Source of the DNA: Elmis aenea
Taxonomy: Eukaryota > Arthropoda > Insecta > Coleoptera > Elmidae
Direction: 5' to 3'
NCBI GenBank assembly: GCA_947652605.1
Contig: OX393581.1
Coordinates: 33,164,788-33,228,787, forward strand
DNA length: 64,000 nt
Below, in pieces: positions 1-10,915 of the stretch (the first letter of the stretch is position 1; the number at the start of each line of letters is the position of its first letter). The position numbers and the translations under genes were made by a program. Under the pieces are notes generated by a model that did no database searches, was not told the origin of the DNA, and saw nothing but the letters and a program-made list of their open reading frames with translations.

Positions 1-1048
1 TGTCACATTTATAAGGTTTTTCGCCCGTGTGTGTCTTCATATGTCGAGCAAGATTTGGTCTTTGACTGAAACATTTCTCACAAATGTCACATTTATAAGG
101 TTTTTCGCCCGTGTGTGTCCTCATATGAACACTGAGAAACTGTCGGTTACTAACACATTTCTGACAAATGTCGCATTTATATTCATTTTTGTGTGCCCTT
201 ATATGACAATCGAGATAACTTTTGGAAGTAAAGAATTTCTCACAAATGTCACATTTATAAGGTTTTTCACCAGTGTGTGTCTTCATATGTTGAGTGAGAT
301 TGCTTCTTTGAATGAACAATTTCTCACAAATGTCACATTTATAAGGTTTTTCGTCAGTGTGTGTCCTCATATGACAATCGAGATAACTTTTGGAAGTAAA
401 GAATTTCTCACAAATGTCACATTTATAAGGTTTTTCGCTAGTGTGTGTCTTCATATGTCGAGTGCAATTGCTTCTATAATTGAAAGATTTCTCACAAATG
501 TCACATTTATAAGGTTTTTCACCAGTGTGAATCTTTATATGATCATTTAAGGTATCTTGTTGATCGAAACATTTGTTACAAATATTACATTTTAATAATG
601 TATGCTTGGAGTTAGATTTTACAGCTGTCGAATTACTTTTCTTGGTAAAACCCTCTTTGCGCAACTTTATTTTGTCTGCTTTTTTATATTCCTTGGACCC
701 CTTATCATTTATACAGATTTGATGTAAACGAACGTAACAGTTTTTAAGTTTGTACTTACTTTGCAGCTTGTTCAGATCATTAATTTCATGCAAATATTGG
801 TTTTTTGAAATAAAGTTGTTTTCATTTGTAAGAGAATTTTCTTGTAGGTTATGCATATCAAAGTTTTGTGTTTTACTGTTTAATACAACTGGAAAAATAT
901 CATTAATATCATTTAAACATAATATTTCGTCATCTTCCAAGTGTGCTAACTTTTCCAATCCGGTGGCGTTCTTTTCACGCATCATAATATTTGAGTTATC
1001 AACATTACAACTTTTATGATTTTGTGTATGGTCGATTTGTGTGTCCAT
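1..1048 (-). CDS. C2H2 zinc-finger protein, partial, runs off the left edge
   Basis: Read on the minus strand, this is a close paralogue of the long zinc-finger gene at 4813-7263. From the ATG at 1048-1046 the frame stays open to the window edge (about 349 residues). Roughly 160 residues without fingers come first, then seven C2H2 fingers with CxxC...HxxxH spacing and TGEKPY-type linkers, and the start of an eighth. Finger 6 has Val where the family has its conserved Phe. Such proteins are usually nuclear DNA-binding factors; the target is unknown. Homology to the paralogue continues upstream to about 1180, but a TAA at 1064-1066 replaces a Leu codon, so the first residues are cut off unless the 1048 ATG is used or splicing avoids the stop. 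It could be an N-truncated gene or an early pseudogene. Confidence 0.7.
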   Translation of the reverse strand, partial: MDTQIDHTQNHKSCNVDNSNIMMREKNATGLEKLAHLEDDEILCLNDINDIFPVVLNSKTQNFDMHNLQENSLTNENNFISKNQYLHEINDLNKLQSKYKLKNCYVRLHQICINDKGSKEYKKADKIKLRKEGFTKKSNSTAVKSNSKHTLLKCNICNKCFDQQDTLNDHIKIHTGEKPYKCDICEKSFNYRSNCTRHMKTHTSEKPYKCDICEKFFTSKSYLDCHMRTHTDEKPYKCDICEKLFIQRSNLTQHMKTHTGEKPYKCDICEKFFTSKSYLDCHIRAHKNEYKCDICQKCVSNRQFLSVHMRTHTGEKPYKCDICEKCFSQRPNLARHMKTHTGEKPYKCD

Positions 1049-1527
1049 AAATTTACATTTATATTAACTACCGTCCATTACATTTCCACTTTGCAACATC
1101 TCTAAATTTTCTTCACAATTAAAATTAGTACTCTGAAATTCTTCTTTAACTTCAAACAAATTGCTATCTGGTTCAGATTCAGATCGGTAAACTTCAGATG
1201 GTGTACACGTACACTGTTATAGGTGCGTTCGGGACGTACGCTCTTTTTGATTTATTTGCTCTTTTTTGCTCCACAGCGTTCGGGACGCGACTTTGGAGTG
1301 AAAAAGATCGCTCCGATGGGCGTTCGGGACTGCATGAGTGGAGTAAATAAATCTACTCTAATTTGCACCACAGAAGACATGCGCATTACGGATTGTTTAG
1401 TACATAATTACTTTTGAATTCTTTGAATTACCAGGTAGCAGGTACAGCATAAGATAAGATACAGTTAACATCCAGGCTTCGTATTATCGTGTTGCATTTG
1501 TGTACAAGTTGTTTGTGTTAAATAAAA

Positions 1528-2277
1528 ATGTTTAATAAAGAAAAATACGCCGTTGTTGTAGACGAAGTAGGAAGTCCAACGATAGAAAACAATCAAATTT
1601 TATTAATGAACATAGAAGGTATAGTGTATTATATTATTTTAAATAATTGGTTATAAAACTTTATTAATGTTGTTGCAGAACAGTCACTGGAATATATGCC
1701 AGCTACGAACGACATTCTTTCTCAATTAAGTGTAGAAGGAAAGGAAAACGTACCGCAAACGGAGAATAATGAAAAGTTATGGTCCCATGAAAATATTTTG
1801 TTTCTGATCCAAGAAATGAAAGATAACTATTTACAGTTTAATACTGGATACAAAAAGCCGTTTTGGCAGAAAGTTTCTAAAAAATTCAAGACTGAACTTA
1901 ACAGGGACATTAACGGTTTACAGTGCCAAACTAAGTGGAAGGAACTTCTTAAAAAATACAAAGCAGTAGTAGCACAGAACAAATCGTCTGGAAATCAACG
2001 AGAAACGTGGGTGTATTTTGAAAGCATTAACGAAGTGATGCATAATAAACCTGAAATTACACCAGTTGCTACATGTAGCAATTTAACTGGGCTAATTAAT
2101 AACAAATCGCCAGGTTCGTCATTTACAGCTGATGATGATAGTGATAATGAGAACAGTTCTTTTGTTAAAAAAAGGAGACTTAAAGTGAGTAGTGCAGAAA
2201 AAAGGCATAAGGACAAAATGGCGAGGTTTGATAAATTTAATCAATTATTTGAAAAGTTTATTGACAAGATGCCATAA
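1528..2277 (+). CDS. Harbinger-associated Myb/SANT-like DNA-binding protein
   Basis: Two exons: 1528-1618 and 1679-2277, split by a 60-bp GT...AG intron that keeps the frame, giving about 229 residues. Without splicing a shorter form could start at the in-frame ATG at 1696. Near residues 55-130 there is a trihelix/Myb-like domain: a Trp at the start of helix 1 (KLWSHENILFLIQEM), PFWQKV, then LQCQTKWKELLKKYK and WVYFE. The tail is acidic then basic (DDDSDNE, KKRRLK), a likely nuclear signal. In Harbinger transposons a Myb-like partner helps bring the transposase to the nucleus and to the element ends. This one lies inside a Harbinger with matching ends and looks intact while the transposase is broken, so it may be a relic, a trans-acting helper or under co-option. 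Function is inferred from family and context. Confidence 0.75.
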
Positions 2278-2373
2278 ATACTATTGTATGGAAGACCAAT
2301 ACCAGTTTTTATTTGTGGAACATATTTATTTTTGGGATATTTTTTTCTTGAATGATTGTTTTTTTAATTAATT

Positions 2374-2617
2374 ATACCAGATTATTCAGTTTAACTGTCG
2401 CACCCCTATAACTTTGTTGTTGTAGAAACCCCAATAACGCTTATATTTTTGAAAATTGCAGGAAATTCCCTATCAAATGTTTTTTCTGCAACGAAAAAAC
2501 ATTTGGATGTCGTGAAAGAATTTTCTGCAATTTACAAAAATATAAGGATCATTTAGGTTTCATCTTCCAACAACTAAGTTATAGGGGTGCAAAAGTCAAA
2601 CTGAATCACCCGATATA
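2374..2617. repeat. Small palindromic MITE inside the Harbinger element
   Basis: About 240 bp folds on itself: CAGTTTAACTGTCGCACCCC on the left pairs with the complement ending in CAAACTGAATC on the right, and the inner arms (GCTTATATTTTTG) also pair. A related left half is at 62892-63000, so this is a dispersed family. No genes inside. Confidence 0.75.
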
Positions 2618-3164
2618 TTTTAAGAATAGTTTTTGTATGGGATACCAAAGATATTTTTTTTTAATATTGTAAATATTTAATTATTTTATCATCTTTTTCG
2701 TTAAATAATTGTAGGATACCAAAGTTTTTTTGTTAAATACTTATTGCATACAAGTTTTTTGTATGTTTTTATTTATTTAATAGGTTTTTTAAAATATATA
2801 TTTTACTGTTTATGTTATGGAAGATTAAAGTTTTTTTGTTATGTTAAATATTTATTGCATACTTAGTTTTTTAAATATGTGTTTATTTATTTAATGTTTT
2901 TTGTATATGTTTTTTTCTATTAAAATATATTTTGGATTGTACATTATTTTTTTTTAATAAAACTTCTTCACAAACTTTTTTTTAAATTTATTTATTTCAG
3001 TTATCAAAATGTTGCACATAACAATTATATACTTATATATTACATTAATTTACTGCTGGTAATGAATTCATAATGTTGTTTCTTTTTTCGATGGCCCCAA
3101 TATTGATTTCGTTATAAGGGGTTGCATTTAAAATTTCTAGGTGATCTTCTTCCACTAATTCTAA

Positions 3165-3345
3165 ATATTGTCACCATTATTTAGACAAACATTATGTAAA
3201 ATACATGCTGCGACAATAATTACCGCTGCCAAATCTAAACGAACTGTTTCTATTAACTTTAACCGCCGAAATCTGCCTTTGAGCAGTGCAAAAGCATTTT
3301 CAATTTTAACCCTAACTTTATTTAACTTAAGTTAAATGGTTTCAT
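3165..3345 (-). pseudogene. Harbinger (HARBI1-like) DDE transposase C-terminal fragment
   Basis: The minus strand reads KIENAFALLKGRFRRLK followed by VIIVAACILHNVCL, the hallmark C-terminal block of Harbinger transposases (DDE_Tnp_4 family, an RNase H-like endonuclease). A stop codon precedes the block near 3340. Another follows near 3165, after which the protein seems to go on in a different frame (EEDHLEILNATPYNE) to about 3058. The catalytic N-terminal part is absent. It lies convergent to the Myb-like gene inside the same element. Confidence 0.85.
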
Positions 3346-3660
3346 ATCATGACATTCTACATTAATTTTATAACCAAATAATCTAACAAATTCCAGTTTG
3401 TTGCTTGTTTTACTTACAATGATGTCTGATTAGACCGGTCTACAACAAAATAGTGAGGTTACGTTACTTTTATATTTGAAATATGCGCTGATTTTCTGCA
3501 CCTACACGTCCCGAACGCACAAGATTTACTCTTGGAGGCTCTGCGACCACGTGATTACAATCTCACTTCAATCCTGTCCAATCCACTCCAATCTGGGAGC
3601 GTGCGTCCCGAACGCACCTTATGGCGGCTTGGTAGATCAAGTGTACTTCGGATATGTTCG

Positions 3661-4165
3661 TGTGGAATATGAAAACACACACGGGCGAAAAACCGTATAA
3701 ATGTGACATCAGTGAGAAATCTTTCAGTTGCAGAAGTTATCTCAATGTTCATAAAAACCGTATAAATGTGACATCAGTGAGAAATCTATTTTTTTTTCGC
3801 CTGTGTGTCTTCATATTTATATGATATAAAGATAAAGGATACATACTGCTGAAAAACCATTTGTGTGACATTTGTAAGAAATATTTTATCGAAGGGAGAC
3901 TACTCGTTCACATGAGGACCCACACTGGTGAAAAACCATACAGTTGACATTTGTGTAAAATGTTTCGGTGGTAAAAGCCACTGGGAAGAGATCATATTGT
4001 TTCGCTTATATTTTATTTAAATTTAATTACCTGTTCAGAGTTGATGTAATAAAGTTTATAAATCCTGTTCAAAGAAATATGTTTCAGCTTTCAGACTGCA
4101 AACTTAACAATATTCACAAATCCTGTGTTGCAAACGTGCTTTAAGTGGATTCTGCGTAAGTCATT
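3661..4165 (+). pseudogene. 3' end of a decayed C2H2 zinc-finger gene copy
   Basis: Finger fragments (EKPYKCDI, a shifted [11 protein letters not shown] block) run from 3661 to about 3985 with frameshifts and stops. A short piece near 3800 is inverted. The following 180 bases match the sequence just after the long zinc-finger gene (7500-7640), including ATGTAATRAAGTTTAT and GTGGATTCTGC-like stretches. So this is the tail and 3' flank of a duplicated copy whose body is gone, cut on its left by the Harbinger element. The shared flank continues to about 4515. Confidence 0.8.
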
Positions 4166-4230
4166 GAACATCATACGTTTTTTTGTTAAAATTTTTTAAT
4201 TATGCGAAGTCAACTGTTAAGTGTTCGTTG

Positions 4231-4385
4231 AACAACATCCACATGATGGCAATATAACCGTTGTCCAGCAAAGCTACTTTTCTTTAATTCAATATATAAG
4301 AAACCCTAAACAACACCCACGTGATGGCAATATTGCCCTTGTTCGGCAAAGCTACTTCTCTTTAAACTTTAATTCAATATATAAG
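4231..4385 (+). repeat. Two-unit tandem repeat in the zinc-finger 3' flank
   Basis: Two units of about 78 bp, each running from AACAACAYCCACRTGATGGC to TTCAATATATAAG. The matching flank of the long copy (about 7852) has one diverged unit, so the doubling is specific to this copy. Confidence 0.7.
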
Positions 4386-4812
4386 AGTTCGACCATTGAT
4401 CATTACGTTTAGTTATAATAAATCTGCTCAATTTCATGATAATGCACAGGAGACCACGGTCTCAGGAGACATATCATTTGTTTGGAAACGTATCGGAGAT
4501 AGTCCAATTATATTAAAATTCAAAATTTTGTTTTTGAAACGATGCAAAGTGAAATAAAGTTTTAAAAAATGCATTATGTTGTAAGAGTGTAAACCGGTTT
4601 TCGAGAGTAGTTCGTACAGCTTCGAGTAGTTAAACTAAACCTATCTTAAAACGTGTAACTATAAAGAACAAATTCTGTATAAGTCTCCTAATCTAATCAC
4701 CAAGTTTGCTTATAAATGGAATCAATAACTACTAAAATAGATCTCAATAACTATAGCAGAGTAACAAAAATTGAACTTTATGTGGATAAAACAAAATAAC
4801 CAACAAATTAAA

Positions 4813-7263
4813 ATGGAGCAAGAATACAAATTACGATTGAAGGCAAGCAGTGGAGATCTGAAACCAGATAGCAATTTGTTTGAAGTTAAAGAAGAATTTC
4901 TAAGTACTAATTTTAATTGTGAAGAAAATTTAAAGATGTTGAAAAATGGAAACGTAATGGACGGTAGTTTATATGAATGTAAAGTTATGCACACACAAAT
5001 TGAACATACACAAAACCGTAAAAGTTGTAGCGTTGATAACGCAAATATGTTACGTGAAAAGAAAGCTACGGGATTGGAAAAGTTAGCATACTTGGAAGAT
5101 GACGAAATATTATGTTTAAATGATGTTAATGATATTTTTCCAGTTGTAATAAACAGTAAACTACAAAACTTTGATATGCATAACCTACAAGAAAATTCTC
5201 TTACAAATGAAAACAACTTTATTTCAAAAAACCAATATCTGCATGAAATTAACGATCTGAACAAGCTGCAAAGTAAGTACAAACTCAAAAATTGTTACGT
5301 TCGTTTACATCAAATCTGTATTAATGATAAAGAAGAGTCCAAGGAATATAATAAAGTAGACAAAATAAAGTTACGAAAAGAAGGTTTTACCAAGAAAAGT
5401 AATTCGACAGCTGTAAAATCTAACATCAAGCATCCATTACTAAAATGTAATATTTGTAAGAAATTTTTAGATCAACAAGATACCTTAAATGATCATATAA
5501 AGACTCACGCTGGTGAAAAACCTTATAAATGTGACATTTGTGAGAAATTTTTCAATTACAGAAGCAATTACACTCGACATATTAAGTCACACACTGTTAA
5601 AAAACCTTATAAATGTGAAATTTGTGAGAAATATTTCAGTTGCAGAAGCTATCTTAATCTTCATACAAGGATACATGCTGGCGAAAAACCATTTAAGTGT
5701 GACATTTGTAAGAAATGCTTCAATCACAGAAACAATCTCAATCAACATATGAGGACACACACTGGTGAAAAACCTTTTAAATGTGACATTTGTAAGAAAT
5801 TATTCCGTCAAAGAAGCAATCTCATTGTTCATATGAAGACACACAAGGCTGAAAAAGCTTATAAATGTAACATTTGTGAGAAATGCTTTAAATGCCAAAG
5901 TTCTCTTATGGTCCATACAAGGACACACAATGGTGAAAAACCTTATAAATGTGACATTTGTCAGAAATGTTTCAATAACAGAACCTATATCTATAATCAT
6001 ATGAAGACACACACAGGCGAAAAACCGTATAAATGTGAAATTTGTGAAAAATGTTATAGTCGCAAAAGCCACCTTGATGATCATACGAGGATACACACTG
6101 GTGAAAAACCATATAAATGTGAAATTTGTGCAAAATGTTTCGCTCGCAGTGAACTTTTGAAATTTCATATGGCGATGCACACTAGTGAAAAACCTTATGA
6201 ATGTGCCATTTGTAAGAAATTGTTCAAACAAAAAAGTCATCTCAATGTTCATTTAAGGACACACAGGGGTGAAAAACCATATAAATGTGACATTTGTGAG
6301 AAATTCTTTGTTTCCAAAAGTTATCTCTATGGTCATATAAGGACACACAAGGGTGAAAAGCCTTATAAATGTGACATATGTCAACGATGTTTCAGTCACA
6401 GAGGCGATCTCACTAAACATATGAAGATACACACGGGCGAAAAACCTTATAAATGTGAAATTTGTGAGAAATTATTTAGACGCAGAAGTCATCTCAATCT
6501 TCACATCATGACACACAATGGTGAAAAACCTCATAAATGTGACATTTGTGAGAAATACTTTACTTCTAGAAGCCATCTTACTTGTCATATTAGGACACAT
6601 ACAGGTGAAAAACCTTATAAATGTGACATTTGTGAGAAATTATTTAGTCACCGAAACTATCTCAATCTACATATGAGGACACACACTGGTGAAAAACCAT
6701 TTAAATGTGACATTTGTAAGAAATGTTTTTTTGACAGGGGCCAACTCTCTCTTCACATGAGAACCCACACTGGTGAAAAACCTTATAAATGTGAAATTTG
6801 TGCAAAATTTTTCTGTCGTAGTGAAACTTTGAAATCACATATGAGTACACACTTTTGTGAAAAACTTCATGAATGTGCCATGTGTAAGAAAGTGTTCAAA
6901 CGAAAAAGTTATCTCAATGTACATTTTAGGATACACAATGGTGAAAAACCTTATATTTGTGACATTTGTAAGAAATGTTTTAGGCACAGAGGCAGTCTCA
7001 CTTTACATATGAAGACACACACTGGCGAAAAACCTTATAAATGTGACATTTGTGAGAAATTCTTTACTTCCAAAAGTTATCTCGATTGTCATATGAAGAC
7101 ACACACTGGCGAAAAACCTTATAAATGTGACATTTGTGAGAAATTGTTCATTCAAAGAAGCAATCTCACTCAACATATGAAGACACACTCCATAAATGTG
7201 ACATATGTAAGAAATCTTGCAGTTGCAGAAGCTATCTCAAGTTCATATGAGGATACATACTGA
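4813..7263 (+). CDS. Long C2H2 zinc-finger protein (21 fingers)
   Basis: An 816-residue frame. I favour the ATG at 4813 (TTAAAATGG context); an in-frame ATG at 4780 adds 11 residues. The first 200 or so residues are Asn/Lys/Glu-rich with no recognisable ZAD, BTB or KRAB domain. Then come 21 tandem C2H2 fingers of about 28 residues (YKCDICEKxF...L..H...TH) joined by TGEKP linkers, from about residue 210 to 790. Fingers 9-10 and 17-18 share unusual variants (CEICAK...RSE, ECAICKK), pointing to past block duplication. Finger proteins of this form are nuclear, sequence-specific DNA binders, often lineage-specific repressors; the target here is unknown. After finger 21 a deletion in the linker shifts the frame, so the last 24 or so residues are finger sequence read out of frame; more decayed fingers follow. 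Possibly single-exon; no 5' exon was identified. Confidence 0.85.
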   Translation: MEQEYKLRLKASSGDLKPDSNLFEVKEEFLSTNFNCEENLKMLKNGNVMDGSLYECKVMHTQIEHTQNRKSCSVDNANMLREKKATGLEKLAYLEDDEILCLNDVNDIFPVVINSKLQNFDMHNLQENSLTNENNFISKNQYLHEINDLNKLQSKYKLKNCYVRLHQICINDKEESKEYNKVDKIKLRKEGFTKKSNSTAVKSNIKHPLLKCNICKKFLDQQDTLNDHIKTHAGEKPYKCDICEKFFNYRSNYTRHIKSHTVKKPYKCEICEKYFSCRSYLNLHTRIHAGEKPFKCDICKKCFNHRNNLNQHMRTHTGEKPFKCDICKKLFRQRSNLIVHMKTHKAEKAYKCNICEKCFKCQSSLMVHTRTHNGEKPYKCDICQKCFNNRTYIYNHMKTHTGEKPYKCEICEKCYSRKSHLDDHTRIHTGEKPYKCEICAKCFARSELLKFHMAMHTSEKPYECAICKKLFKQKSHLNVHLRTHRGEKPYKCDICEKFFVSKSYLYGHIRTHKGEKPYKCDICQRCFSHRGDLTKHMKIHTGEKPYKCEICEKLFRRRSHLNLHIMTHNGEKPHKCDICEKYFTSRSHLTCHIRTHTGEKPYKCDICEKLFSHRNYLNLHMRTHTGEKPFKCDICKKCFFDRGQLSLHMRTHTGEKPYKCEICAKFFCRSETLKSHMSTHFCEKLHECAMCKKVFKRKSYLNVHFRIHNGEKPYICDICKKCFRHRGSLTLHMKTHTGEKPYKCDICEKFFTSKSYLDCHMKTHTGEKPYKCDICEKLFIQRSNLTQHMKTHSINVTYVRNLAVAEAISSSYEDTY

Positions 7264-7640
<377 letters not shown>

Positions 7641-7647
7641 GCTGAGG

Positions 7648-7730
7648 CAGTGGTTCTTAACCTTTTAGTAGTCGCGGCCCCCTAAATATCCTAAAATATT
7701 TTTGCGGTCCCCTAGTAGTACTAGAAAGTA
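7648..7730 (+). mobile_element. Terminus of a hAT-type element
   Basis: CAGTGGTTCTTAACCTTTTA followed by GGCCCCC is the classic left end of many hAT (Charlie-like) elements. No matching right end was found nearby, so it is a solo or eroded end. Confidence 0.55.
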
Positions 7731-7903
7731 ACAAAAATATTACGATTTATTTAAGAAGATATCTATCCGATGGTTCGAGTAAAATAAGGAGCAAAAAATA
7801 CTTTTTTTAAGATTTCAATATTTTAAAAAGTAAAACTGTTAACTGTTCGATTAACAACACTCCTGTGATGGTAATGTTCTGGTCCAGTAAACTACATTTC
7901 TAT

Positions 7904-8768
7904 TAGGGTTTATACAAAAACTGACTTTTGAAAAACCGGTTTTCGAATACCAGTTTTTCCAAAAAACCGGTTTTCGAATAGTTAAAAAAAAAACAATTAA
8001 AACGTAATAAAATAATTTATATTTCATAATTTTATAAAATATAAAACAAATTTCAAATAAAACCAAATAATAAGATAACAAATAAAAATAAAATTCTAAA
8101 CTTCCAACAAACCATAAATAGCATTTTTTTAATTTGCTTTTTTCTTTAGAAAACATGATTTTAAAAACACAAAACATTTACGGAATCATGACTTAATCTG
8201 GTTCGTATTTGAGATACAAAATTACCAGATACAGAAAACACTGGTTCGCTGACTATTGAACTGAGTCTTACTGTTTTTAAAGCTTCAAACAGTGTGCCCA
8301 AATTCTTTATTCTTTTATTAGTTGATTCAAATACTGCAAATTCTGCCTTTAATGAAAAAAACAATGTCTTGAAAGAAGAGATGGAGAAATCAATTCTTAG
8401 ATTTATCGAGGAACCTTTAACAAAAACAGCAAATCCAAAAACCCTTAATAATATCTTCATCGAAATTTGTTTCCAATTCTATAGCAGAATTTGGGTAAAT
8501 TCTAGATAATCTTTTTTCCGATAACTTGACTATATCCATCGGTTCTTGAAGCCAGCGGAAATACGTTTGATTTTTTTGTAACAATGTTTTTTGGATTTTG
8601 CAAATGAAGCAGAAGTGTACAGATTTTTATGTAGATATTTATTTTTTACGTGTTAAATCTAGGCTTAAAAACCGGTTTTTTAGTTAAAAAAACCGGTTTT
8701 TCGAATACATAATTTTTTTCAAAAAAACCGGTTTTTCAAAACCGATTTTTAAAAACCGACAAACCCTA
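7904..8768 (-). mobile_element. 865-bp hAT transposon relic with perfect 8-bp target duplication
   Basis: ATTTCTAT occurs exactly at 7896-7903 and 8769-8776. Between them the element starts TAGGGTTT and ends AAACCCTA. Several AAACCGGTTTT palindromes sit just inside both ends, as expected of subterminal transposase sites. Inside is a hAT transposase C-terminal fragment on the minus strand. The insertion splits the 3' flank that the zinc-finger copies share (compare 4231-4500 with 7852-7903 plus 8777-8920), so it postdates that duplication. Confidence 0.92.
8152..8460 (-). pseudogene. hAT transposase C-terminal (dimerisation) fragment
   Basis: The minus strand reads SSIVSEPVFSVSGNFV and RTRLSHDSVNVLCFLK, the conserved hAT C-terminal block (family form SE..FS.AG....RNRL....V..L.FL). 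The frame ends early at 8161 and the catalytic region is missing. It lies inside the element with matching hAT ends and target duplication, which supports the call. Confidence 0.8.
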
Positions 8769-8930
8769 ATTTCTATAAATCAATATGTAAGAATCCTCTA
8801 AGAGTTCGACCATTGATCATTATGTTTGGTTACAATAAAGTTGCTTAATGTCATGATAATGCACAGGAGACTTATCAGATGTGTGGAAACGTATCAGAGA
8901 TTTTCCAACCGTTAACAACCAGCCTCTAGA

Positions 8931-9977
8931 AACTGCCATGTGGTTATAGTTTGTAATCAACTAGATTAAGACATATTATCACATTTTAAGTTATAATATA
9001 CTTTCTGTGTTCGCATATTATTTATACAAACTCGCTTAAGTATTTTAGTTAATTTTGTATATTTATTAAGCAGCAGTGCATCGTCATAATCTTATTACAT
9101 TAAAAAAATGTTTGTATCACACAAACCTAATAAAAAAGTCATTCTGTCTTAGTGTACCCGTAATTATGAGTCAAAATAGCCCGAAATTTACAGATTCAGA
9201 AAACGTTTTAAGTTAAATGAATGAAACATATTCTTTCTGCAATCGTCACTAAACTTGCTCAATAAGTACCCAAAAGCGGCTGTAATAATCATTTTTACTG
9301 CCTAGGCAGTAAAAAAGTAAAATGCGCTACGCTCATTGGTTGAATTTAGAAAAATTGAGCGTGCTTTTGTTCAAAGACATATTTGACAGGAGATTGAGAA
9401 TCTGACAAATAAGTAAAACTTAATGTATTTGCTTGATTTTTCGCTATTTCTTTGACGATTGCAGAAAACATTTGTTATGCACCTCATCAGTAAAGTTCCT
9501 TTTTATCACTCGCGTGGTTATTTGTCTCAACTTCATCTCGGCAAATAATATCCACACTCGTGACAAAAAGTCGAACTTAGTACATAAATAACTATTTTCT
9601 GATAATAATTTTGCAATAGTGAATTTATACTTTGTTATGTAATTCAAGCTTATTGAGTATTAATTAAATTTCAGGATATTTTCTTGAACAGTTTGCATAA
9701 TGTGTGATTTATTTTAGTATTTATAAAATATAAATAATGTATGTGCTCATTTTATATTATTTATAATTAAGTTGGTAATAGGAACAAATAATTTAGGAAT
9801 CATTGCATTCATGAATTAATTGCTCTAAATCTGCTTTTTAGTTTTATTTGCTTGTGCAAATTATACAGTGTGTACAATAAGTAACGTAAGGGATCAATAT
9901 TTCGTCTTGTGACAACTTAACAAAAACTAGTTTGAAATAAAAAGTTGTTTGTGGTCAATTGTCATTTACTACATAAT
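8931..9977. other. AT-rich stretch without recognised genes
   Basis: No coding sequence seen. It holds a short palindrome CTGCCTAGGCAG near 9300 and one copy (9581-9596) of the dispersed motif TACATAAATAACTATT. Confidence 0.6.
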
Positions 9978-10030
9978 CAGGGCCGGATTTACACATTTCT
10001 ACGCCCTAGGGCCTAGGCCAAAGTAGGGTA
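9978..10030 (+). mobile_element. hAT-type terminus (CAGGGCCGGATTTA)
   Basis: CAGGGCCGGATTTACACA followed by GCCCTAGGGCCTAGGCC matches the usual start of a widespread insect hAT/MITE family. The right end was not found; AT-rich DNA without genes follows to about 10715. Confidence 0.5.
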
Positions 10031-10715
10031 ACTCTATAAACAGGGTAAGGACAGATGCTGGACAACTTTTTGATATCGATACAATCGAACTTTGCTTGCC
10101 ACTAGGCTGTGACCTAAATAGTTTTCATGGAGATCATAGGGAGTTGTACACATTTTATTTTTTTCTTGTATGTTCAGAGTGTTTAAGTGTGATCCAAGAC
10201 TTTAAAGACATTAGTGATAGTTGTCTAAGTTATTACCATACGTAAATTTCATAAGTTAATTTAAATACAATTATTTTTTTAATTTTTAAGAAAATGTGCA
10301 TTGTATTATTTGTCTACATCAACTTAATAGCAATGATTGGAATTAATAATGTAATTTTGTCATAAAATATGAAATTAAATTGTTGAATCTATACTTTTCA
10401 GTTGGTCATTGGACATTAAAACGGGAATTAAGTAAACAATTGTTTGCAACTTAATTATCATAATTAATTAAAGATGCTTAATATTCGTATCAACACACTT
10501 ATCTATCTTTAAAACAAAGATTTGTGTGGCATAGAATTAGCTAAATTTTGGGATTTCAATATAAATTTAAAGACCAAAGCCGTTATTAAATAATTTTGTT
10601 AAGTTAGGTATTAGGGTTCTTTATTTGATAAATATCATTGAATTAAAACTATTTTTGTAAATGTAAAAATAAAAAATATGTTTATTATAACGTCTTGTTT
10701 TTTGTTCCTCAAAAG

Positions 10716-10860
10716 CAGGGCTCGAAACCGAAAAAAAATTTGGTTAACGGTTAACCAAAGTCAAAAACTTTATTTTTATCTATAAACCAGTTTTTTTTTT
10801 TTAATTAAAAATTGATTTACTGTAAAAAACCAATTTAAATTTTAAACCGGTTTTTGACAT
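10716..10860 (+). mobile_element. hAT-type terminus with GGTTAACC and ACCGGTTT repeats
   Basis: CAGGGCTCGAAACCG begins the block, followed by TTGGTTAACGGTTAACC and later AAACCGGTTTTTG, a typical hAT subterminal pattern. No target duplication was identified. Confidence 0.5.
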
Positions 10861-10915
10861 TATTTAGACTGGGAATGCAAATTATGAAAAGATATCTATT
10901 TACAATTGTATAATA

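Larger units (their letters stand above)
1222..3618. mobile_element. PIF/Harbinger-type DNA transposon, defective
   Basis: The ends are 22-bp inverted repeats with one mismatch: GGTGCGTTCGGGACGTACGC at 1222 and its complement ending at 3618. Further copies of GCGTTCGGGA lie just inside the left end (about 1274 and 1320) and inverted near the right end (about 3508). Inside are a Myb/SANT-like gene and a fragment of a HARBI1-like transposase on the opposite strand, the usual two-gene layout of Harbinger elements. The flanks read ATA on the left and TTA on the right, so the expected 3-bp duplication is not clean. The element separates two zinc-finger fragments. The transposase is mostly lost, so it cannot move on its own. 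Confidence 0.85.

Noticed and set aside
29..1019. Open frames on the plus strand, including a 173-residue repetitive one ([11 protein letters not shown] repeats)
   Set aside because: They are antisense readings of the minus-strand zinc fingers; the repetition comes from the finger period.
4722..7188. Minus-strand and shifted open frames within the long zinc-finger gene
   Set aside because: Shadows of the finger array and of its N-terminal coding region.
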